From an uncultured bacterium (lineage in GTDB: Bacteria > Patescibacteria > Paceibacteria > UBA9973 > Zambryskibacteraceae), in contig CAIXDB010000010.1 in assembly GCA_903918125.1 (NCBI GenBank), forward strand, positions 1 to 14,358: 14,358 nucleotides of DNA, read 5' to 3'. The notes under the pieces are model-generated. The model saw only the letters and a program-made list of their open reading frames with translations, did not search any database and was not told the DNA's origin. Numbering within the stretch: the stretch's first letter is position 1; every line of letters begins with the position of its first letter. A program made the position numbers and the translations under genes. This document shows, in pieces, positions 6,506 to 14,180 of the stretch.

Positions 6506-7054
6506 ATGACATACATAATCATCGCAATCATAGTAATTATAATCTTGTGGCTCGTTGTGGCCTACAACGGGTTGGTTCGCAGTCGCACGCAGGCGCAGGA
6601 AGGTTTTTCGGACATCAACGTCCAGCTCAAACGCCGATATGATTTGATTCCAAACCTTGTCGAAACGGTCAAGGGATATGCGTCCCACGAGGCAGGCGTG
6701 CTCGAGGCGGTGACAGCGGCCCGCACGACCGCCATGCAGGCGACCGGTGATGCAAAACTGGCAGCAGAAAATGCGCTGTCCGGCACGCTCAAGTCGCTCT
6801 TCGCCGTTTCCGAAAATTATCCGGACTTGAAGGCCAATCAAAACTTCCTCTCGCTCCAAAACGAGCTAACCGACACGGAAGATAAAATCCAAGCCGCACG
6901 ACGTTTCTACAACGGCATGGTTCGCGACCTCAACATCAAAATCCAAACGTTTCCGACGAGCATGTTCGCGAGTTCTTTCGGCTTCACCAAAATGGACTTC
7001 TTCGGCGGTGACTTGACCGATGCCGAGAAAGCACCGGTGCAAGTAAAATTCTAA
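6506..7054 (+). CDS. lemA: LemA family membrane protein
   Basis: The 182-residue protein has an N-terminal membrane helix (residues 2-19), then the LemA helical bundle. The signature stretch is YNGLVRSRTQAQEGFSDINV, followed by LKRRYDLIPNLVETVKGYA. The role of LemA is poorly defined, but it is often encoded beside HtpX, as here with a 4-base gap, so the two probably form one transcript and work at the membrane. An in-frame ATG at 6437 would add 23 residues. I reject it because the promoter lies between it and 6506, and because LemA proteins start directly with the membrane helix. Confidence 0.93.
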   Translation: MTYIIIAIIVIIILWLVVAYNGLVRSRTQAQEGFSDINVQLKRRYDLIPNLVETVKGYASHEAGVLEAVTAARTTAMQATGDAKLAAENALSGTLKSLFAVSENYPDLKANQNFLSLQNELTDTEDKIQAARRFYNGMVRDLNIKIQTFPTSMFASSFGFTKMDFFGGDLTDAEKAPVQVKF

Positions 7055-7058
7055 ATCT

Positions 7059-7973
7059 ATGGCGACAAATTTATATGATTATCAGTCGGCAAATGTTCGA
7101 CGTACATGGCTTTTATTCCTCGTGTTTTTCATCGTGGTCGTCGGCATCGGCTATGTGTTTTCGCAAGCATACGGCGATCCGAGTTTTCTCGTCTTCGCAG
7201 TTATTTTCACCGTCGTGTACTCTCTCATCAGCTACTATTCGTCGGCAACTATTGCCTTGAAACTTGCTCGTGCGCAAGAGGTTCAGAAATCCGACAACCC
7301 GATGTTGTATAATATCGTCGAGAACTTATGCATCGCCGATGGACTGCCGATGCCGAAACTATATGTGACGCCGGAAATGCAAATCAACGCCTTTGCCACC
7401 GGTCGCGACGAGAAACATTCGGCTGTGGCGGTAACCGCCGGCGCACTACAGCGACTTGATAAAAATGAGCTGACCGGAGTGCTCGCACACGAACTCTCGC
7501 ACGTCAAAAACCGTGACATTCTCGTGTCGACCGTTGCGGCAATTCTCGCCGGTATCGTTTCGCTTGCTGCGGATGTGTTTCTGCGCTCGATTTTTTTTCG
7601 AAACATCGGCGGTATGGGCGGCGGACGCGGACGCAACAACGAAGCGCAGGAAATTTTCTTCATCGCCGGTATCGTGCTTTCCATCCTCGCACCGATCGGT
7701 ACGATGCTCATCCAGCTCGCCATTTCCCGTCGTCGCGAATCGCTTGCCGATGCATCGGGTGTACTCCTCACCCGCTATCCCGAAGGATTGATTTCCGCTC
7801 TGCAGAAAATCGCCGTTGACGCGACACCGATGGCAAGCGCCAAAGACTCCACCGCCCACATGTGGCTCGACACGCCGTTCAAAGGCAAGGGCGCATCATG
7901 GTGGCACACACTTTTCGCCACCCACCCGCCGATCGAACAACGCATCGCCGCTCTGCAAGCATTAAAAATGTAA
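7059..7973 (+). CDS. htpX: HtpX-like M48 membrane zinc metalloprotease
   Basis: This membrane protease is expected to degrade misfolded membrane proteins. The 304-residue protein has two N-terminal membrane segments (about 16-34 and 43-60). The catalytic HELSH follows at 144-148 (zinc ligands H144 and H148, general base E145). Two further hydrophobic segments lie at about 156-175 and 198-222. The third ligand is E227 in RRRESLADASG. The C-terminus has the typical LFATHPPIEQRIAALQ. A glycine-rich loop (GGMGGGRGR) sits at 184-192. The start ATG is 4 bases after the lemA stop, with no Shine-Dalgarno site. Confidence 0.95.
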   Translation: MATNLYDYQSANVRRTWLLFLVFFIVVVGIGYVFSQAYGDPSFLVFAVIFTVVYSLISYYSSATIALKLARAQEVQKSDNPMLYNIVENLCIADGLPMPKLYVTPEMQINAFATGRDEKHSAVAVTAGALQRLDKNELTGVLAHELSHVKNRDILVSTVAAILAGIVSLAADVFLRSIFFRNIGGMGGGRGRNNEAQEIFFIAGIVLSILAPIGTMLIQLAISRRRESLADASGVLLTRYPEGLISALQKIAVDATPMASAKDSTAHMWLDTPFKGKGASWWHTLFATHPPIEQRIAALQALKM

Positions 7974-7985
7974 ATAAAAAAAAAC

Positions 7986-8015
7986 GCCCCGCAAGTCGTG
8001 TGTGACCTGTGGGGC
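7986..8015 (-). terminator. Terminator of the leftward unknown gene (may also serve htpX)
   Basis: The 12-base arms GCCCCGCAAGTC and GACCTGTGGGGC pair with two mismatches or wobbles around a 6-base loop. On the minus strand the hairpin is followed by a long T-run, so it mainly ends the gene at 8031-8489. On the plus strand it lies 12 bases after the htpX stop with only a weak T-tract. Confidence 0.75.
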
Positions 8016-8030
8016 TTCTATTAACCTTTT

Positions 8031-8489
8031 TTATTCCAAATCAATTTTGTCTAAATCTTCTGGAGTTGGAGGAGTCAACAACCGGGCAGTTCTGGAATAA
8101 TCTTCATAGGCACACCAGATTGTTCGTCCTTCCACATGTGGGTAAAATCCCCCGTCCACAAAACGACCACAATGATGTTGGAGACGCATCTCTGTTCCAG
8201 CGATTCCAAAAACATATGTAAGGTGAGTCGTTCCTCCACTACTACACATAGAATGGACAGCATCCTGGACTTGCCCTGCCGGTTCACCAAGAAACTCCTC
8301 AGGAATTGAAAGCGTAACGGGCTCAGTCAGATTGTTTGTCTGTCTCAAAACCCAAATAACAACCCTCCTTGCAAACCCTGTTACACCTCTTGATACTGCG
8401 ATGAGGTATTCCAGACTCCTCATCTGCTTATCGGTCAACCGTGGCGGTTTGTAACCTTTAGATTCTTCACTATCCCTTTTAAAGGGCAT
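8031..8489 (-). CDS. Hypothetical protein, 152 residues
   Basis: I do not recognise this protein. It appears soluble, with a basic N-terminus (MPFKRDSEESKGYKPPRLTD), a helical stretch at about 20-50 (RSLEYLIAVSRGVTGFARRV), and a middle segment with C82. A His/Cys-rich patch follows (HHCGRF at 105-110, YPHVEGRTIWCAYEDY at 116-131), and the tail is acidic and proline-rich. The patch could bind metal, but no standard motif is evident. The frame extends upstream to 8735, into pepF. The start at 8489 is preferred because AGGAG lies 6 bases before it. It is the one gene here with a canonical Shine-Dalgarno site, and it has its own terminator, so it looks like an independent unit. Confidence 0.75.
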   Translation of the reverse strand: MPFKRDSEESKGYKPPRLTDKQMRSLEYLIAVSRGVTGFARRVVIWVLRQTNNLTEPVTLSIPEEFLGEPAGQVQDAVHSMCSSGGTTHLTYVFGIAGTEMRLQHHCGRFVDGGFYPHVEGRTIWCAYEDYSRTARLLTPPTPEDLDKIDLE

Positions 8490-8495
8490 ATTGTT

Positions 8496-8500
8496 CTCCT
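8496..8500 (-). promoter_or_regulatory. Shine-Dalgarno site AGGAG deciding the start at 8489
   Basis: AGGAG followed by AACAAT and ATG gives 6-base spacing. Candidate -10 sequences just upstream (TATTAT, TTATAT, 8505-8513) imply a very short leader that barely includes this site. Confidence 0.75.
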
Positions 8501-8551
8501 GGCGATAATATAAACATAGAAACGATAAAAAAGCAATTGGTTTTCTTTTTG

Positions 8552-10309
8552 TCAATTCTTCGTCAGTTTTTCCAATCGTGCGATATCTTTCTCTATACTT
8601 TTCAAACCCATTTCGAAAAATTTCGGGTCGGACGTATCGATTCCCGCTTTTTTGAAAATATTTTCCGGACTCATCGAACTTCCGGCGCAGAGAAACTCCT
8701 CGATGTTTTTTGCGTAGCTTGTATCTCGCTTCCAATGTTCAAACAACGCGCGAGAAATGAGCTGACCGTAGGCGTACGAGTAGACGTAGAAAAACCGGCG
8801 AATATGCGACCATTGCACAAAGAAATATCCGTCATCTTCCGTTACGTCGACCGTATCTCCGAGATACGCTCGCATGTGCTTACTCATCAGTTTTGCAATA
8901 TCCTCTTTCGGCACTTGTCCTTTCTCGCGGATTTGCTTATGTAACTCGAGTTCAAAATTGAAACACGCAACCTGTCGAAATATGGTTTGTACATCGCCTC
9001 GAATTTTATTATGAAGCAAAATAATTTGCTCATCCTTTTCCAAATAACGTTCAAGTTCCTCGCCGACCGCTTGCTCGAAGAACGTGCTGGCGACTTCGGC
9101 AACCGCAGTTGAATGTCCCATGTATTGCGGTGGTTGTGACTTCGACAATTCTCCGTGTATTGCGTGACCCATTTCGTGTGCCAATGTTTCGACGGAGTTG
9201 ATATCACCGACGTGGTTCAATAAAACATACACTGGCAACTCGCCCATGCCCCAACAAAATGCTCCGCCGGATTTTCCTTTTCTTGGACTGACATCAATCT
9301 GACCATTCGCGAGAAAAGTATCAAAAAGTTGTGCATATTTCGGGTCTATTTTTGCAAACGTCTCGCGAACAATTTTCACCGATGTATCAAAATCAAATTT
9401 CTTTTTCACTTCACCGATTTTTGCAGCACGGTCGGCATACGTAAGTTTTTTCTCTTTCAGAAGTTTGGCGTGCAATCTGTAGAATCGTTTGCTGATTGTA
9501 AAATATTTTGTCACTGTCGCAACCAATGCTTCGACAGTCTTTTCATCCGTTTCATCTCCGAGCACCGTCGCACTGTACGGTTTTTCATACCCGCGACGTT
9601 CATCGAGCACTTTTTTGTAGTTGTAGACTGCATTCATTTCAGCTTCGGCAAAATGAGAAATCGATTTTACCGTTTCGCCCATTTTCGCGTACAATTCTCG
9701 ACGCTCTTTTTTTGGCAAATCGGAAAACATTGAGCTCGCTTTTGTAAACGGAATTTTTTCGCCACCGTATTCAACCATCTGTTCTTCAAGCAATTTTTCC
9801 TGACCATCAACCCACATGCGGTAGCTTGTCTGCGATAACAAATCAATAACCTGTTCCTCACCTTCCGGCAAATCAAACTTGGCATGTTTAAAAATTCGTT
9901 CGAGCTCGTATCGACGCGACGCAAGTGAAGGTAATGCCAAAAATTTCTTCTGTTCTTTCTTTGGAATTTTTGCGATTTTCAAAGAGAAAAAAGTTATTTT
10001 ATTAACCGCTTTTGTCAGTCGTTCGCTATATTTCGTCGAAAAGCCTTCCGCGATGCTGTCACTTGAATTCAGTCGAGAGCGCAGAGCAAAATACCACCAC
10101 GGTTTGCTTTTGTTCAGTTCGCGTTGAAGTTTTTCTTCGTCTGCAAAAGCTCGCGCCAACTTTTCCGGTGTCGCGGTGAAATCCGCTTTTTTATATTTTC
10201 GTTCGAAATCGGTACATAGTTTTTCTATCGTCTTCAAATCCGCTTCGATTCGCGGGTCTTTTTCGTTCTTGTACAACAACGTCAAATCCCATTCGGTTTG
10301 TATATTCAT
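8552..10309 (-). CDS. pepF: Oligoendopeptidase F (M3 zinc metallopeptidase)
   Basis: PepF cleaves short peptides in the cytoplasm, recycling amino acids. With a start at 10309 the protein has 585 residues, near the usual 600. The zinc motif HEMGH is at 378-382 (H378, E379, H382), with the third ligand E405 in STAVAEVASTFFE. The C-terminal catalytic region WSHIRRFFYVYSYAYG is also present. An ATG at 10345 would add 12 residues (MKKFTTDGMLKR). I prefer 10309 because MNIQTEWDLTLLY fits the family N-terminus, and because a TGG-TATGCT promoter lies between the two ATGs, 7 bases before 10309. It follows the S41-like gene on the same strand but has its own promoter. Confidence 0.94.
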   Translation of the reverse strand: MNIQTEWDLTLLYKNEKDPRIEADLKTIEKLCTDFERKYKKADFTATPEKLARAFADEEKLQRELNKSKPWWYFALRSRLNSSDSIAEGFSTKYSERLTKAVNKITFFSLKIAKIPKKEQKKFLALPSLASRRYELERIFKHAKFDLPEGEEQVIDLLSQTSYRMWVDGQEKLLEEQMVEYGGEKIPFTKASSMFSDLPKKERRELYAKMGETVKSISHFAEAEMNAVYNYKKVLDERRGYEKPYSATVLGDETDEKTVEALVATVTKYFTISKRFYRLHAKLLKEKKLTYADRAAKIGEVKKKFDFDTSVKIVRETFAKIDPKYAQLFDTFLANGQIDVSPRKGKSGGAFCWGMGELPVYVLLNHVGDINSVETLAHEMGHAIHGELSKSQPPQYMGHSTAVAEVASTFFEQAVGEELERYLEKDEQIILLHNKIRGDVQTIFRQVACFNFELELHKQIREKGQVPKEDIAKLMSKHMRAYLGDTVDVTEDDGYFFVQWSHIRRFFYVYSYAYGQLISRALFEHWKRDTSYAKNIEEFLCAGSSMSPENIFKKAGIDTSDPKFFEMGLKSIEKDIARLEKLTKN

Positions 10310-10316
10310 GCGTTTG

Positions 10317-10325
10317 AGCATACCA
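10317..10325 (-). promoter_or_regulatory. Extended -10 promoter of pepF (TGG-TATGCT)
   Basis: The hexamer ends 7 bases before the ATG at 10309, giving a leader of about 1 base. The site lies inside the longer reading frame, so it argues against the upstream ATG at 10345. Confidence 0.6.
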
Positions 10326-10355
10326 TCCGTGGTAAATTTTTTCAACGTTTATTTT

Positions 10356-11660
10356 CTACTGTTGCGGTGCTTCAACAGCCACCGTGCGGAGCGTGTCAAT
10401 CAAATTGGCCGAGTGAAAAAAGTTCGGCAGGTTGCTCTGCCAACCCTTGACACTCGTATCGACATCGGGTAATACCCCATTCATTTCAATCGGCTGGTTG
10501 TCGTCGCGCAAAGTCAAACTGTTCACGAGAAGCAGCGAGTATGTCGTGGTTGGGTCGATGACCGCGGTCAAAGGATACGTGTTTTCGACGCTTCCCCATC
10601 CGCGCGTTTTTGTGCCGACGACGTGCGCGATGTTTTGTCGCTTGAGTGTGGCGGTCAAAAGCTCGGCGGTCGATTGCGTTTGTCCATCGGTCAGTACGGT
10701 GTATTCTTTGTAGCGATCAAGCTCGGCAAACTTTGGCGTGACCGTGCGTTGCGGTTGATAGTCGCCCTGATGATACAAATCGAACGCGTACTGATTTTCT
10801 CCGAGAAACAGTCCGAGAAAATATTGCGGAAAGGTCAGGTCACCGCCGATATTCCCGCGCAGGTCGAGAATCATACTCGAAAGTCCCGGTGTCGTGCTCG
10901 CCGAATCCACCGCGCGGGCAAATTCACCGATGGTTGTCGGTGAGATTTTGTCGATGTCGAGATACAATGTCGAGCCGTACACATGCGCAAAAACCGTCGG
11001 CTCAACTTGCGACTGGTCGTATGTCGTTTTGGAATTCGCGTTGCCGAGCACTGTGTACGCGTACGATGCTTGCTTCAACTCGGCCTGCGCCGCGGTCGAC
11101 GTGGCATGCGCGAGCTCGGCTTGTTTTTGTTTGAATGCATCGGCAATTTGCGCCGGAGTCGCGCCTTTTTGCACGCCGAGGTTTTGATACAAATCGTTTG
11201 ACGGGTTGACGTTGGCGACAGTTTGGCGGAGTGCCGTCACTTGCGCGGTGGAAAAAAGTTCGTCGCGACCGGCCGGTATGAGGTTGTACAGCGCCACGAT
11301 GAGCGTGTTCTCAGCAAGTTGTTTGCGCGCGTCACTCGATGTGGCATTCTGCATCGCTGACTCGAGCATATCCGCCGTAGCGGTGCGTGTGGTCGTGGCA
11401 AGCGCCGGCACACTCGGATCGTTCTCCGCTTTTTGCAAAGACAATTGAAACAGTTGCGACAAATCCGCGTCGGTCGTCTGTTTCCAATAATTTTGTTTGA
11501 TGGCGTCAAACGCTTCCATGTCGAAACGTACGTACGGGTCGCGCTCGGCTTGCGTTTTGTATTGTGCATTCGACACCGAATGTGCGTGCCAGTATCCGGC
11601 ACCGACGACCGCGACGACAATTGCAAGAATCGCGACAGGGGTAACAATAAATCGTTTCAT
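10356..11660 (-). CDS. S41-family (tail-specific) peptidase-like protein with a J-domain-like insert
   Basis: The protein has 434 residues. Residues 7-23 form an N-terminal membrane anchor or signal, so the rest is probably outside the membrane. Residues 40-150 are helical and unassigned. Residues 155-216 resemble a DnaJ J-domain (DLYQNLGVQKGATPAQIADA, then ASYAYTVLGN and TTYDQ) but lack the HPD tripeptide. The peptidase core follows: LDLRGNIGG at 265-273, nucleophile candidate S330 in GQTQSTAELL, and the GTKTRGWGSV loop at 349-358. In that loop the catalytic lysine of CtpA/CtpB-type enzymes (GEKTFGKGSV) is replaced by W355. The C-terminal GVLPDV is typical. No PDZ domain is seen; the J-like region occupies its place. 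Activity is uncertain. Confidence 0.85.
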   Translation of the reverse strand: MKRFIVTPVAILAIVVAVVGAGYWHAHSVSNAQYKTQAERDPYVRFDMEAFDAIKQNYWKQTTDADLSQLFQLSLQKAENDPSVPALATTTRTATADMLESAMQNATSSDARKQLAENTLIVALYNLIPAGRDELFSTAQVTALRQTVANVNPSNDLYQNLGVQKGATPAQIADAFKQKQAELAHATSTAAQAELKQASYAYTVLGNANSKTTYDQSQVEPTVFAHVYGSTLYLDIDKISPTTIGEFARAVDSASTTPGLSSMILDLRGNIGGDLTFPQYFLGLFLGENQYAFDLYHQGDYQPQRTVTPKFAELDRYKEYTVLTDGQTQSTAELLTATLKRQNIAHVVGTKTRGWGSVENTYPLTAVIDPTTTYSLLLVNSLTLRDDNQPIEMNGVLPDVDTSVKGWQSNLPNFFHSANLIDTLRTVAVEAPQQ

Positions 11661-11666
11661 ACAAAT

Positions 11667-11675
11667 ACTATATCA
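11667..11675 (-). promoter_or_regulatory. Extended -10 promoter of the S41-like gene (TGA-TATAGT)
   Basis: The hexamer is followed by ATTTGT and the ATG at 11660, so +1 is the start codon. No Shine-Dalgarno site is present. Confidence 0.65.
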
Positions 11676-11704
11676 CAACTCGACTATTTATATTCCCCGT
11701 TTTC

Positions 11705-11713
11705 TGCTACGAT
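11705..11713 (+). promoter_or_regulatory. Extended -10 promoter of the FAD oxidoreductase (TGC-TACGAT)
   Basis: The hexamer is followed by TGCCGA and the ATG at 11720, so +1 is the start codon. This supports the first ATG as the start. Confidence 0.6.
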
Positions 11714-11719
11714 TGCCGA

Positions 11720-13000
11720 ATGGAAAACTCTGGAAACGAAATGATGTGGGACGTCATCGTGGTCGGTGGCGGACCGGCGGGCATGATGACGGCGGGACGC
11801 GCCGGCGAGCTTGGTGCGCGAGTATTGCTTCTCGAAAAAAACGACACCCTCGGCAAAAAACTTCTCATCACCGGCGGTGGCAGATGCAACGTGACGAACG
11901 CACAACTCGACACGCGAAAATTTTTGGAAAAATACAAAAGCAACGGCAAATTTTTGTTCTCGGCTTTCTCGCAATACGGCGTGCAAGAAACGCTCGACTT
12001 TTTTCACACGCACGGCATGGATACAAAAATTGAAAACGAATTGCGTGTGTTCCCCGTATCGAACTCGGCACAATCGGTCTGGGACGTGCTTGTTGAACAG
12101 ATGAAAAAATACAACGTGACCGTATTGTCGAACTCGCCGGTTGTCGACATTGTGCGCGAACATGACAAGCTTGTCGGAGTGAGATTAAAAAGTGGCACAG
12201 GTAACCAAAAAATAATTCGCGGAAAAAATATCGTTATCGCCACCGGTGGCACTTCGCGTCCGGAAACCGGCTCGACCGGCGACGCATACGCTTGGTTGCG
12301 CTCGCTCGGGCACACTGTTATCGAGCCGGTGCCGTCACTCGTTCCCATCGCCGTCAAAGATGCATGGGTGAAAAAACTTGCCGGCCTCACTTTACCGGAC
12401 GTCAAAATCACACTGTTGCAAAATAACCAAAAACAACAGGTGGCGAAAGGCAAAATTCTGTTCACACACGTCGGTGTGAGCGGGCCGATGATTCTGAACA
12501 TGAGTCGGGATATAGGCGAGTTGCTCAAATACGGTGACGTGCAAATCTCGCTCGACGTCCTGCCCGCACTCGACCACAGCATGTTGAACACACGCCTGCA
12601 AGAAATTTTCCGCGAACACGACAAGAAAAAATTCCGCAACTCACTCGGCTCGCTCGTGCCGTCTGGACTTGCGCCGATTGTTGTCGACCTCTCGGGCATC
12701 CACGGCGACACACCGTGCAACAGTGTCACGCGCGAGGAACGCTTGCGACTTATCGACACATTGAAAAATATTCCACTTCACGTCGACCACTTGCTCGGCG
12801 CGGACAAAGCCATCGTCACGAGCGGTGGCGTCTCCCTCGACGAAGTTGATTTCAAAACAATGCGCTCGCGCCTTTTTCCAAACCTCTACCTCGTCGGCGA
12901 CATTCTCAACATCGACCGCCCTTCCGGCGGGTACAGCCTCCAACTCTGCTGGACAACCGGATGGGTGGCGGGAAGTTCTATTTATCCTCCCCTGTTTTAA
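11720..13000 (+). CDS. HI0933/BaiN-type NAD(P)/FAD-dependent oxidoreductase
   Basis: The 426-residue flavoprotein belongs to the HI0933 (YhiN/BaiN) family, most of whose members have no assigned substrate. The FAD-binding Rossmann motif is VVGGGPAGMM at 14-23, with E39 closing the fold (LLLEK). The family signature GKKLLITGGGRCNVTN is at 45-60. Further motifs are ATGGTSRPETGSTGDAY, LFTHVGVSGP, TSGGVSLDEVD, and the C-terminal LVGDILNIDRPSGGYSLQ that closes on FAD. The length is normal. The last 23 bases overlap the 3' end of the convergent dcd gene, and I see no hairpin there. Confidence 0.93.
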   Translation: MENSGNEMMWDVIVVGGGPAGMMTAGRAGELGARVLLLEKNDTLGKKLLITGGGRCNVTNAQLDTRKFLEKYKSNGKFLFSAFSQYGVQETLDFFHTHGMDTKIENELRVFPVSNSAQSVWDVLVEQMKKYNVTVLSNSPVVDIVREHDKLVGVRLKSGTGNQKIIRGKNIVIATGGTSRPETGSTGDAYAWLRSLGHTVIEPVPSLVPIAVKDAWVKKLAGLTLPDVKITLLQNNQKQQVAKGKILFTHVGVSGPMILNMSRDIGELLKYGDVQISLDVLPALDHSMLNTRLQEIFREHDKKKFRNSLGSLVPSGLAPIVVDLSGIHGDTPCNSVTREERLRLIDTLKNIPLHVDHLLGADKAIVTSGGVSLDEVDFKTMRSRLFPNLYLVGDILNIDRPSGGYSLQLCWTTGWVAGSSIYPPLF

Positions 13001-13538
13001 AATTCAGATTTGGTGGTGTCACTTTACTTTGCCCTCCGCCATATTGTGATTGAATTTTTTGGACAACAGGTTCTTTCAATTCTGCAAATACCATCATAGC
13101 TATCGGGTCTTTGAATTTTAATTTAACTCTAAAATTACCAACATTTTTTATTTCCAATACAACAACATGTGGCATTTCAAAAGTACCATCGGCAATGGAA
13201 GCGGTGATGTGTGTGGTTATGCCGAGTCTGGCTACCGTACTTCTTCCATCCAAAATAGCTAGCACGTCGACAGGAGTTTGTATCGCCTCGTATGTGGCAC
13301 CGAGAATAAAAGCGTCCGGCTCCAAATAAAATTCCTCTTTCGTCAAGTCAACTTCTTTGTATTTAAGTTGAGCTGGAGAATTTATTTCAACAGTCTGATT
13401 TGGTTCAGGAATGAGAATATCTTTCGCGAGATGAATGCGCAATCCTACCGGCCGAATATTTTTCTTATTGAATTCCGGCAGTACAATTATTTTGCCTTCG
13501 TCTATGTAACGTTCGATTGTTTGGTGAGATAGATACAT
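12978..13538 (-). CDS. dcd: dCTP deaminase (Dcd/DUT superfamily)
   Basis: Dcd deaminates dCTP to dUTP on the way to dTMP. The 186-residue protein has the trimer active-site motif GRSTVARLG at 98-106 (S100, R104) and the candidate catalytic glutamate E129 in HVVVLEIKN. The C-terminal tail YGGGQSKVTPP resembles the Dcd lid. The N-terminal motif is divergent (IRPVGLRIHL rather than the usual RPASYDLRLG). The loop before E129 (DGTFEMPH) also differs from the usual PGFxG, so a bifunctional Dcd/Dut or a related enzyme cannot be excluded. The gene is 30 bases downstream of the kinase and probably co-transcribed. A TATAAA 8 bases before the ATG is a possible extra promoter. No Shine-Dalgarno site is present. 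Confidence 0.82.
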   Translation of the reverse strand: MYLSHQTIERYIDEGKIIVLPEFNKKNIRPVGLRIHLAKDILIPEPNQTVEINSPAQLKYKEVDLTKEEFYLEPDAFILGATYEAIQTPVDVLAILDGRSTVARLGITTHITASIADGTFEMPHVVVLEIKNVGNFRVKLKFKDPIAMMVFAELKEPVVQKIQSQYGGGQSKVTPPNLNFKTGEDK

Positions 13539-13568
13539 TTTTTTGTTTTATAAATAATAAGCGAATAA

Positions 13569-14141
13569 TTATTCTTTTGTTTTCATCAGTTCCTCCATCA
13601 CCACATCCACCTGTCGGTGAAGTTCGTCGAGTGTGCCGTTGTTTGTGAAAACGTGGTTGGCGTGAGTGATGCTTGCCGCCAAGTTATTTTTATTCGGGTC
13701 GGTTTGTTTCATTTCAAACTCTTGTTCGGCTTTAAATTGTTCAAACGTGACATTGTCTTTTTCTCCGCCCCGTTTTGCGATTCGTTCGTATCTCACTTCC
13801 AAATCCGCATCGACGGCAAACTCGATACCGCCGATTGACTGAATAAACTCAACTTCCGCAACCGTGTGTTGCGGTTCAATGATGACATTTTGTCCGGTTT
13901 GGATTGCTGGTTGTGCCATCGCATACACCGCTTCCATCAATTTTGTCGGGCCTTGTGCGCGAAACTCGTTGGCAAGATTGCGTCTGTTCACTCGGTCTGG
14001 AGGGAGTCCGCGCCTTTTTAATTCACCTGCCAAAAAAGTATCTGAGACTGCGAAATGCGCGAAACCGTATTTTTCTTTCAGATACTCGACGACTGTGCCT
14101 TTGCCCGCGCCGAGTGTGCCAGTGATACCGATGATTATCAT
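13569..14141 (-). CDS. P-loop kinase, dephospho-CoA kinase / dNMP kinase-like
   Basis: With a start at 14141 the protein has 190 residues. It begins directly with a kinase-type Walker A motif (GITGTLGAGKGT, K14). A lid/NMP-binding-like part follows (SDTFLAGELKRRGLPPDRVN), then GGIEFAVDADLEVRYERI and the C-terminal HANHVFTNNGTLDELH. This pattern resembles dephospho-CoA kinase-like and archaeal UPF0200-type kinases. The substrate is not clear from sequence; a nucleotide is attractive next to dcd. A GTG at 14162 in the same frame would add 7 residues, but it lies upstream of the promoter-like TGC-TACACT, so I prefer 14141 (MIIIGITG). Confidence 0.82.
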   Translation of the reverse strand: MIIIGITGTLGAGKGTVVEYLKEKYGFAHFAVSDTFLAGELKRRGLPPDRVNRRNLANEFRAQGPTKLMEAVYAMAQPAIQTGQNVIIEPQHTVAEVEFIQSIGGIEFAVDADLEVRYERIAKRGGEKDNVTFEQFKAEQEFEMKQTDPNKNNLAASITHANHVFTNNGTLDELHRQVDVVMEELMKTKE

Positions 14142-14150
14142 AATGTCACC

Positions 14151-14159
14151 AGTGTAGCA
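14151..14159 (-). promoter_or_regulatory. Extended -10 promoter of kinase-dcd (TGC-TACACT)
   Basis: The hexamer ends 9 bases before the ATG at 14141, giving a leader of about 3 bases. It lies inside the frame that would start at GTG 14162. Confidence 0.5.
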
Positions 14160-14180
14160 CACGCATAACGGATTGAAAAA

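Noticed and set aside
8550..8555. Consensus TTGACA (minus strand) as a -35 for the hypothetical gene
   Set aside because: At 16-18 base spacing only a T-run is found, with no usable -10; the match overlaps the pepF stop codon and is probably chance.
8490..8735. Upstream extension of the hypothetical gene to an ATG at 8735 (234 residues)
   Set aside because: The extension lies largely inside the 3' end of pepF in another frame, and the AGGAG site points to the ATG at 8489.
12004..12759. Long minus-strand open frame of 251 codons opposite the FAD oxidoreductase
   Set aside because: It is serine/arginine/threonine-rich, typical of antisense shadow frames, and lies wholly inside a well-supported conserved gene.
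13563..13574. 12-base palindrome GAATAATTATTC at the end of the kinase gene as a terminator
   Set aside because: It has no loop, is purely A/T-rich and overlaps coding sequence between probably co-transcribed genes.
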